From PALSA-607 sp963825425 (GTDB lineage: Bacteria > Actinomycetota > Actinomycetes > Acidothermales > Acidothermaceae): DNA of 64,000 nt. How positions within the stretch are numbered: position 1 is the stretch's first letter; every line of letters starts with the position of its first letter. The DNA is taken from NCBI GenBank assembly GCA_963825425.1, contig CAWGTF010000016.1, forward strand, positions 1 to 64,000. Reading direction: 5' to 3'. Under the pieces are notes generated by a model. It worked only from the letters and a program-made list of their open reading frames with translations. It ran no database searches and was not told the DNA's origin. Below are positions 55,919-64,000 of this stretch, piece by piece. The position numbers and the translations under genes are program-made.

Positions 55919-58124
55919 TCGGACGACGGCGGAGGCCTCGGCGAGTGAGTCGACGCCGGCCTGCAGGTGGCTCAGGTGGTGATGAATCCAGCGAGCGCAG
56001 GCGGATTCGGGTGACCCCGTCGTGCTGACCTGGTCGGACGCCGGAAGGGTGCCGCTCGACGACAGGTCGTCGGCGATGCGCTCGAGTGCGGTCGCGAGGT
56101 TGTGCAACTCACCGTCAAGGAACACTTCGTCACCCGGAGTCGCGACTCTCATCCGCAGCGGCAGCGTGGCAAGGGAATTCGCGGTAAGTAGCAGCCGGCT
56201 CGCGCCGCCGACGAGGGCGGCGAGCTCGTCTCGGTGCACGAGCTTGGTGCCCTGCTCGGCGAGGTAAACCCGAAACGCTACGTCGAGCCGGCGTGATGCC
56301 CCGGTCGCGACGCCGGCGGCCGACACGCTCACTGCCTCCTGGCCGAGGGTCGCATGTGTCCCGATGAGCGAATGCACCGCCGACGACAAGTATGTCGTGC
56401 CGGTTCGGTAGGCGTCGGCGAGGTCCGCGGAGACGACCGGTCCGGCGCCGCGCGGCCACAGCAGGGCGCCAGCAACCAGGCTGACCGCGCAGCCGATCGC
56501 GACGTCCTCGACCCGCACGAGGCCGACCCGCCAACCGGTGGGTTGCACGATGTTGAACAGGACGGCGAGCAGCACGGTGAATGCGGCCTGACCCGCAAGG
56601 AACGAGATCCGCAAGGGGGCGTAGCTCGCGAGCAGCACGGCGAAAGGCAACACGATCCACAACGCCGTCGTGCTGTCGCCAAGTGCGACGAGCAGCGCGC
56701 CGCCGACGATGAATCCGAGGGACGTGCCGGCGATCGCGCGTAGCGCGATGGCTCCGGTGCCCAGCGCATTCGACCGCAACACCGCGAGCGTTCCGAGTAC
56801 GACCCAAAAGCCGTGCTGCACGCCGGTCACCTTCGCGACCGAGCACGGCGGCCGCGACGCCGGCTGCACCGCGCAGACTGTTGCGCAGCCACACCGATCG
56901 CAGGCTGGTCTGCGCGAGTGCCTGCTGGGTGATCTCGCCGATCCCCGATTGCGGAGCCTCGGCCGCTCCGTACCACCGTGCCTGTTCTGCCCGCACCGCG
57001 TCGTGATCGGCATTGCCAGAAGCAACAAGGGCGGACGACGACGCGGCTGCTGTCGCAGTGGCGACTGCGCGAGCATGGAAAGCACACTCCAGCACATCGG
57101 CGTCCGCCTCGATGTTTGCAGCGGACCAGCTGTTGACGAGCTCAGTCGTCGCTGTCGCCGCCTGCATGCGCAGGCCCCCGAGCAGTTCAAGGTCGATCAC
57201 GAGCGCGGGCTCGTCGCAGGGTTTGCACGCGACCTTCTTTGTGCTGCCTGCGTCGGCATCGATGAGTGCGGTGCCTGCATCGTGAAGGGCGGCGATCGAC
57301 AGCGTCAGCAATTCGCGGTCGTGCGTCGTCGCGCGGGCGTAGCCGTCGGCGGGCAGGTCGTCGTGCTTCGCGGTGAGGGTCAGGAGCCAGTCGATTTCCT
57401 CTACCAGCTGGACAATTGCCTGCTCGGACAGCGTCGCGCCGGTCGGTCGAAATGGCGTCGCCAGGTAGGCCGCGCGAAGCTTGGCGACTGCGGTCTGCGC
57501 GGCAGCCGAATCTTCGTCGGCGGGCGAACCATCGAGGGTGGCGCGCAGGTGATCGGCCAGCCGATGCAGTGCGTTGCCGGCCAGCGTGCCGAGCCCGGCT
57601 TGCGGTGGATCGCGCCACACGAGGAAGACGGACAGCGTTCCGACGACCGATGCGAGTGCCCATCCCTCCAGCCGCGGGCCGATCGCACTCGCGTTCGCGG
57701 GCAGCGTGAGCGGAAGGATCAGCACGAGCATCGAGGCCGTCGACCCCTTGGCGACGTAGCCGCTCAGGATTCCGAGGAACAGCACGAGCGCGGCCGCGAT
57801 TGCTGCGACGACGACGGCGAGCCAGGTGACTCGCGAGGCCAAGGTGCCGATGGTGATGAAGAGGGCACCGACGACGGCGAGTCCGGCATAGGCGATGAAG
57901 CGACGGCGAAGTGGGCCACCGAAGTCGGCGAGCAGCAACACCGAGAAGGCGCCGATGGAGGCGAACGTCGCGATCTGCGGGTTCTTGAGAACCTTGTCAG
58001 CGAAGGCGAACAGGCCGGGAATGACGACGGCGGCGCGGATCGAACGTTTCGCTACGGAGTCCCACCGCGGCCGTGACAGCCCCCACATTCCCGGACGCCG
58101 CAGCGCCGCTGTCCAGACCGCCAT
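55906..58124 (-). CDS. FUSC-family membrane transporter (frameshifted)
   Basis: Starts ATG 58124. Two blocks of membrane helices (about residues 30-170 and 410-540) separated and followed by soluble helical regions, the FUSC/YccS/AaeB-like plan for export of aromatic acids or other small molecules. An insertion near 56845 (CTCGGTCGC) separates the halves; the second block is VQHGFWVVLGTLAVLRSNAL. The open frame continues past 55900 into the convergent EAL gene; I place the stop at TGA 55906 after one more insertion, which gives about 738 aa. The end is uncertain. Confidence 0.82.
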
Positions 58125-58175
58125 TCAGGCAGTCCACACCACGCGCCGACGCACGTGCAACCCGGGTTCGATCGA

Positions 58176-61100
58176 TCAGCGAACTGGCATGGGCCGCAAC
58201 TCAGTCGAGATCTCGTGACGGTTCTTGCCGAGGCTCTTGGCGCGATACATCGCGGCTTCGGCCTGAGCGACGACCTCCTCGCCATCGTCACCGGCTTGCG
58301 CGAACGCGAGGCCGATGCTGACGGTGACGGCGTACTCCTGTCCGTCGTACTCGACGGGAACTGCGAGGGCAGCCTCGATGCGTTCGGCGACCTCTACCGC
58401 ATAGGCACGGACGTCGATCGGCTCGCCGTCCGGCCCGGTCCAGACGCGCGATGACGGCTCGAGAATGACCACGAACTCGTCTGCACCGACGCGCGCGGCA
58501 GTGTCTTCCGCACGCAGGATCGCGACGAGTCGTTTGGCGGTCGCTTCGAGCACGGCATCGCCGGCGTTCTGGCCACCGGTGTCGTTCACCGTGGCGAAGC
58601 CGTCAAGGTCGCAGAACAGCACGGCCAGCTGATGGCCGCTGCGGCCGGTTCGCGCGAGTGTCTTCGCAAGCCGGTCGGCAAACAGCGTTCGATTCGGCAC
58701 CCCGGTGAGCCGATCGTGCAGCGCAACCTCTGCAAGCTGCTGCTCGACCCGGTGCAGAGCCGACTCGCGTTGGTGCAGCAACGTGATGTCGTGCATGGTG
58801 GTCACCGCGCCGACTTGCACACCTTCGGGGTCGCGCAATGGTGAGGCGGTTGCCATCACTCGTGTCTTCAGGCCGCCTGGCGTTGCAATCACCATTTCCC
58901 CCTTCCAGGTAGTTCCCTCATTGAAAGCTCGTCGAAGCGCGTTGTTTCCGGGCGCCAGCGGTGTGACGCCGTCAGCCTCGAAGAGATCCGCGGCCATGCG
59001 GACGAGTTGCTCCGGAGTGGGCTCGACGTCGGGATCGAGGCCATGCCAGCTGCGTGCGGTCCGGTTCGTGACGGTCAGCTTGCCGAGTCTGTCGCAGGCG
59101 ATGATTCCGGCGCCCGCAGTAGCAAGCAATGAATCGGTGAACATCTGGCGGTTGGCGAGCTCGACATCTGCAATCGCGATGGTCTGTTGCGCCGCTTCCA
59201 GATCGCTGACGTCGACGACCATTCCGACCGTGTGGTTCACGGAGCCCGAGGTGTGCCGTACGACGGCTACGCTGACGACCGCCGGCATCGAGGTGCCGTC
59301 CTTGCGACGGTAGACACGTCGTGCGCTGTAGCCGTCGGAGTCGGCCACCCCGGCGAAGTCACGGGCCTGCTCGGCATGGTCGCTCGGATCGAGGAGCATC
59401 GACACTGACTGTCCGATGAGCTCGTCGGGTTGGTAGCCGAGCATCGAACACAGTCGCGGGTTCACTGCAACGAACGTGCCGTCGGCCCTTGTCTCGGCGA
59501 TGCCGAGGGGAGCGAGCGTGAACAAAGCGCGGAAGCGCGCCTCGCTGGCCCGCAGCGCCGCGGCCGGTGAGGTGGCCTCAGCGAGATCTCGTTCGGCAAA
59601 GACCGCGTCGGTGGCGCGCCGTGACGGAGTGACATCCACCGGTTCGGGAATGACAGGGTCGCGTGCAAGACGCCACGCATCGAAGATCTCGACGGGTGCG
59701 GGTCGGGCTATGTAGTAACCCTGCGCAACGTCGCAGCCAAAGCCGCGCAACATCCCCAACGCCTCCGCAGTCTCGACGCCCTCTGCAACGATGTTGAGAC
59801 CGAGGTTCTGTGCGAGCTCGATGACACTGTGCACGATGAGCGCATCGCGAGCATCCGCCGACATCGTCATGACGAACGACCGATCGATCTTCAGTTCGTC
59901 GACCGGCAAGATCTTCAACTGGCTCAGGCTTGTGTAGCCCGCGCCGAAGTCGTCGATCGACAGCCGGATCCCGAGATCCGAAAGGCTCTGCAGCAGCTGT
60001 CGCGCGCGCACCGGGTCGAGCATGATCGCCGACTCGGTCACTTCGAGTTCGAGCAACGACGCCGGTACTCCGTGTGCGGTGAGCAGGTCGGCCACTTCGG
60101 TCGGAAGGCGGTCGTCAAGCAGGTTGCGCCCCGAGAGGTTGACGGACACGGTCAGCGGCACGCCGGCGTCCGCCCAGGTCCTGGCCTGCGCGAGCGCGGC
60201 ATCGAGCACGTAGCGGGTGAACGGGCCGATAAGACCGGTGTGTTCGGCCGCCGGTATGAACGAATCCGGATACAGCAGTCCTCGGGTCGGGTGCTCCCAG
60301 CGTGCCAATGCCTCCACTCCCACGACCTCGCCAGTGGCGACGCGGACCTTGGGTTGGTAGTGCAGCACGATCTCGTGCAGCTCCAACGCCCGACGCAGAT
60401 CGCCGAGAAGCGCGAGCCGTTCTGGTGAGTGGTCGTCGACTTCTTTGCTGTACGCGAAGACGCCGACGTTGCGGGTCTTCGCGACATACATCGCGACGTC
60501 GGCGTGCTGCAGCAACGTCACGGCGTCCGGGCCGTGCTCGCCCGACAGCACGATGCCAATACTGGCGTCGACTTCGAGCTCAACTCCCTCGACCTTGAAG
60601 GACGTTTCCAAAGCCCGCAGGAGGTTCTCGGCGGTCTCGCACGCGGCCGCAAGGTTGTCGACGTCACGAAGCAGGACGGCGAACTCGTCGCCTCCGATGC
60701 GCGCGACGGTGTCACGGTCTCCGACGACGGCCACAAATCGGCGTCCGATCTGAGTCAGTAACTGGTCGCCGTACTTGTGCCCGAACGTATCGTTGATCTC
60801 CTTGAACCGGTCGAGGTCGATCAGCAACAGAGCGATCACTTCGTCCGAGGTGGTCGCCGTCTGCAAGGCGGCGTCGAGGCGATCGGTCAGTAGTGCGCGG
60901 TTCGCAAGCCCGGTGAGTGGGTCGTGTAGGGAGTGTCGGACCGCTCCGGCTCGCTCGACCAGCAGCAGTCGCCGATAGCTGCGGCCGACGCCCGCGAATA
61001 CGGCGGCGAGCAACAGTCCGAGGCCGAAGACGGCAGGTGTGAGCCTGCTAGTCACCGCCTCCAGGTGTTGCAAGTCGGCGAGTTGCTGGATCGCGACTGC

Positions 61101-61651
61101 GTGTTCGGCCGCACTCTGCGTCGCGACCTCACGTTTGGATGGCGCCGAATGTTGGGTCGACCTCTCCGCTGTCGATCTTCAAGACGGCTTGGGTGTTGCC
61201 GAGGTCGACTTGGGCGAACATGCGATCGACCGCGGCCAGGTAGCCGGCCTGTTGGGTCAGCATCTTGGCGACGAAGGCGTGCTCGTCGGCGTCGCCATTC
61301 GCGTCGACGTTGCCGAGCGCCGTGACGAAGCTCGCCTGCGCCGCGTCGTACATAGCTCGCACGTCGGGACTCGGCTCGAGCCGGTACTTGCGCTCGAGCG
61401 ACTCCTCGGCCGCGACCGCCGAGGCGGCGCGGACAAAGGCATCCGACAACCGGTTCGCCTGAGCAGCGTTGCGGGCGGCCGACTGCAGTGGCATGTGAGG
61501 ACCAGACCGCGAACCCGCTGACGCCGAGCAAGATGAGCACGATGCCGATGGCCGCGACCCGACCGCGTCGCGAGATGCGGCGATCGGGATCTGGTGACGA
61601 TTCTCGTGGGCGCGACGCAAGGGGCTGGGCGGCGCGCGAGGGACCCGTCAC
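58176..61651 (-). CDS. Membrane GGDEF-EAL-PAS-PAS-GGDEF protein (two +1 shifts)
   Basis: GTG 61651. Two membrane helices (about 31-50 and 203-222) frame a 150-residue extracytoplasmic helical sensor (YRLEPSPDVRAMYDAAQ). After shifts near 61495 and 61135 the long intact part holds GGDEF 1 with IGGDEFAVL (about 319-323), EAL with VVGVEALARWEHP and DDFGAGYTSLSQL, two PAS modules (RFRALFTLAPLGIAETRADG; SLLATAGAGIIACDR), and a second GGDEF with VGADEFVVI, which lacks the first Gly of the motif. Corrected 1157 aa. The domain order with a C-terminal degenerate GGDEF is unusual. Confidence 0.9.
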
Positions 61652-61754
61652 CTTGGGCAGGCCAACCGGATTCGTCTCACTACGACCTCATCGGCCCGCT
61701 GAGCCCGATTTGCAGGGAAAGTCGTGCTCAGAAGCGGTGACGGTGGCGCTTCGA

Positions 61755-61806
61755 GCCAATCCATTCCTCGGACTGCTTCGCTTTACGTCCTTCGGAACGG
61801 ATTGGC
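61755..61806. repeat. Intergenic hairpin
   Basis: GCCAATCCATTCC and GGAACGGATTGGC pair over 12 of 13 bases around 26 bases that contain a second short inverted repeat (CGGACT, CCTTCGG). In the 297-base gap between the c-di-GMP gene and the RDD gene; no gene is seen there. Confidence 0.6.
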
Positions 61807-61948
61807 CCTACGCGCCTGCGCCGGTACCGATGGCCGTTCAGACATGCCGATGGTGCGCCGATATCGAAATCGTGGGCTATGACCAGTGAGTTTCGGCGCG
61901 CGACGCGTTGTCTGAGGCTGGAGCTCGGCCGGAGCGCGGACCGGGTCG

Positions 61949-62452
61949 GTGGGCTGGCGGCGTCCGGCGGCCCGGATCATTGATGTCGCTCTGCTCTTCG
62001 CTCCTGTGGTGTGGATCTTCTGGGTGTTGCCAAGCGAACCGCCCGCGAACAGCGGCGTCGACGATTGGGCGTTGGGGCTGCAGTTGTTCGCCGTGCTGGG
62101 TTCGATTGTGTGGTTCGTCGTACTGTGGCCGATCTACGAGGCGTTTGCGGTTGCAGTGTCGGGGCGGACGCTCGGCAAGTGGATCACCGGACTATGCGTC
62201 GTCGACGAGGACTCAGGCCGAATCCGCGTCGGGTCGTTACTCGGCCGCACGATTCTCGTGGTCGGCTCCTCCGGCGCGACCTTCGTCGTCGGGTTGTGGT
62301 GCTGGTCCCTTTATCCGCCGCTGGCAATCATTCCGGTCGCTGCGCTGGGTCTGTCGCAGGCGATTCCGGCTCTCCGCGGTGAGCGCACCTGGCTCGACCG
62401 CGCGACCGGAACGGACGTAGTTCGATACAGCCGACTGACCGAGCCTCGATAA
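61949..62452 (+). CDS. RDD-family membrane protein
   Basis: 167 aa from GTG 61949. ARIIDVALLFAPVVWIFW (usual RxxA..ID opening), second helix, then SGRTLGKWITGLCVVDED, the diagnostic G-x-T-x-G-K-x2-x-G-L-x-V/D segment, and a third helix pair. RDD proteins are small transporters or scaffolds, mostly uncharacterised. Confidence 0.88.
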   Translation: MGWRRPAARIIDVALLFAPVVWIFWVLPSEPPANSGVDDWALGLQLFAVLGSIVWFVVLWPIYEAFAVAVSGRTLGKWITGLCVVDEDSGRIRVGSLLGRTILVVGSSGATFVVGLWCWSLYPPLAIIPVAALGLSQAIPALRGERTWLDRATGTDVVRYSRLTEPR

Positions 62453-62459
62453 GCGCGCG

Positions 62460-63998
62460 CTACGAGTGCGGTGCGGGTACGGGCGGCAGTGCGGGACCAA
62501 CTGATGCGACTGCTGGCGGGACGGCGGTCGTGCCCGCGCCGCCCGATCCGCTGAAGCCGCCGGACGTCGAGCCGGCTGAGCCATCGACTGGCGGGATCGT
62601 CTGGTCACCGAGGAACGACGGGTCGACGGCGATCACGGTCAGCGGATCCGTCGAGCCCTCGACAGTGAAGAACCAGGTCGGCACCAGGATGTTCGAGCCG
62701 CCGCTCGTCGGGCTGCCCGCCTTCGCTGTCGCGTCGCTCGCGTTGTACTCGATCTGCAGACCGATGACCGCACCGGTCACCTTCTGCGGCTGCCGGCGTC
62801 GGGCACGGGTACGCCGACTCGACCGGCGGCACGCGATCGGACCGCCACTATCGGCCGGGACCGCTCACCGGTGCCGGCGGCGGTGACGCGACCAGCACGG
62901 TGTTCGGCGACGTCGAGGCATCGGGGTTGAGCGGGAACTTCACGTTCGGCCCAGTCGCCGACGCCGAGGCTCCGGGGTTCAGCGGGAACTTGGTGTTCGG
63001 CCGCTCGGCCACGGGGGCTGGCGCGTCCGAAGCGCTGGGGTTGAGCGGGAACTTCGTGTTCGGGCCGCTGGCAACGGGAACGGGCAGCGCCGACCGGCGT
63101 TGGTCCGCAGTACATCGCGATCATCGGCATCGGCCGGTCGGCCAGCGACTTGAACGCGGCCGTCGCGGTTTGCAGCGGGTAGTCGGTGTCGGCCTTCGGG
63201 TCGACCAGACGACCGGTAGCGGCGCGAATACCCATCGCATCGACGTCCACCCTGGTTTCGATGCCTTGCGTCGGCAGGCCGCCGATCTGCGGCGCCACCG
63301 TCAGAGTCGACGTCGGCGAGGAGGCGTCGAACTGCTCGCTGCCGGTGATGCCGAGCTTCGAGAGGAGGCTGGCAGCGGCGGCCTTGGTCGTGGTCTCATC
63401 GGGGCCTTGCACGGGGGTGTTCGCAGTGCCGGGCGTCGCCGCCGCGACTGCACAGCCGAAACCAACAGCTGCGCCGTCCGCGTTGTCGATGTCGGTCTGG
63501 TACGAGGGGCACGGGGCGGTGTCGGCGCGGTTGTACGACCACTGCTCGCCGTCACCGTCGCGTACGCGAAGCTCGCCGCCCGACGTTGTGAGTAGCCAGC
63601 CGTACGAGTGGCGTTGGGGGGTGCCGGTGAGTCCGAGTGTCGGACGCGAGTTTCGTGACGTCGGCCTCGCTCGCCTAGCCTTTCTGCCAGGTCCAGATCG
63701 GCGCGTGGGTGGGCTCGGTGGGCAGCGTGCCCGACAGCACGTAGCCGCCGAATCCGGTGAACCCGCGGTCGAGCATCGGTGCAGTCCCTGCGCCGGGAGC
63801 GAGGCCGGCTGCGGCCATCGGGGCGGCGGCCACACCTGACGAGCTACCGGTGCCGATCATGAGCTTGGGGGGCTTGCCGCCGGTGCCAGTCGCCGAGTTC
63901 TTGCTCGCGCAACCGGCCACGAGCAGGGCCGCGGTGACAACAGCGATCGCGGCAGTGCCGGTGCGGGCTGCTTTCTTGGACGCCGATGTGCCGAGCAT
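62460..63998 (-). CDS. Repeat-containing lipoprotein of unknown function (frameshifted)
   Basis: ATG 63998, lipobox VAGC. Fragments in different frames join with insertions near 63685, 63085 and 62800: GYVLSGTLPTEPTHAPIWTW, LGLTGTPQRHSYGWLLTTSG, KLGITGSEQFDASSP, RPMPMIAMYCGP, three PNxKFPLNPxAS repeats, YPCPTPAAAE, KVTGAVIGLQIEYNA, VLVPTWFF-like strand, and a Gly/Ser/Ala tail ending VPAPHS. About 510 aa. Extracellular; the layout suggests two related domains separated by the Pro-rich repeat. Confidence 0.7.
62915..63065 (-). repeat. Three imperfect coding repeats (KFPLNP units)
   Basis: On the minus strand AAGTTCCCGCTCAACCCC-like units occur three times, encoding PNTKFPLNPSAS, PNTKFPLNPGAS and PNVKFPLNPDAS, with spacers of different length and sequence (DAPAPVAER, ASATG). 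Confidence 0.85.
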
Positions 63999-64000
63999 TG

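Noticed and set aside
62900..63595. Plus-strand frame with GLSGNFxFG repeats
   Set aside because: The repeat is the mirror of the KFPLNP coding units on the minus strand, which has signal peptide and continuous domains; the plus frame has no start context.

Overview
The window is high-GC DNA from an actinomycete. The evidence is a canonical bldC regulator gene, a DUF3073 acidic protein, a mycothiol-dependent maleylpyruvate isomerase-type domain gene directly behind purL, an Arr rifampin ADP-ribosyltransferase, a Cys-containing leader peptide ahead of the sulfate transporter, and frequent GTG/TTG starts with 1-4 bp stop/start overlaps. I cannot name the genus; Frankiales/Nakamurella-like lineages are a guess. 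No insertion sequence, prophage or CRISPR array was seen.

Layout. 1-3.9 kb: zinc/manganese ABC importer (two permeases, ATPase, binding protein) divergent from a Zur-type repressor, with a palindrome between them. 3.9-12.1 kb: secreted and envelope proteins, epoxide hydrolase, two-domain-free enzymes (AKR, VOC), a NodB deacetylase, a striking Ser-triplet repeat protein, arr and dnaB. 12.2-15 kb: a GH63-type glucosidase broken by many indels. 15-23.6 kb: purine synthesis (purS-purQ-purL-MDMPI, then purF-purM), split by a 1.9 kb insert with a Doc-type toxin-antitoxin pair, an unknown gene and a Uma2 nuclease-fold gene. 23.6-31.9 kb: lipoprotein, DUF3073, bldC, a DUF929-VKOR-DUF929 thiol-redox operon, AKR, methyltransferase, membrane protein. 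32-32.3 kb: tRNA-Phe, tRNA-Asp and tRNA-Glu on the minus strand. 32.4-36 kb: zincin-fold peptidase, DUF1800/DUF1501 secreted pair, lipoprotein. 36.1-40.1 kb: leaderless cysteine leader peptide followed by sulfate ABC importer cysP/T/W/A. 40.1-43.8 kb: two tandem Kelch-like lipoproteins, Rrf2 regulator. 43.9-50.7 kb: large LuxR-type ATPase regulator, MFS exporter with MarR repressor, HTH-only LacI fragment, NlpC/P60 lipoprotein. 50.7-53.5 kb: cytosine deaminase and NCS1 permease. 53.7-61.7 kb: two c-di-GMP proteins on either side of a FUSC transporter. 61.9-64 kb: RDD membrane protein and a repeat-bearing lipoprotein.

Two features cut across the whole window. First, about twenty conserved genes are interrupted by single-base shifts, nearly all +1 insertions of G or C in the coding sense (for example four each in purQ and cysA). 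Restoring one base each time gives full-length, family-typical proteins, so the consensus sequence probably carries insertion errors; gene calls marked 'frameshifted as sequenced' should be read as probably intact genes. Second, intergenic gaps hold several short perfect or near-perfect palindromes of 45-60 bp that recur within the window (24.8 and 46.7 kb share arms; 20.7 and 43.3 kb share arms; 43.8 kb has related outer bases). Together with the Ser-triplet protein and the DUF929-VKOR-DUF929 operon, these are the most interesting unexplained features.
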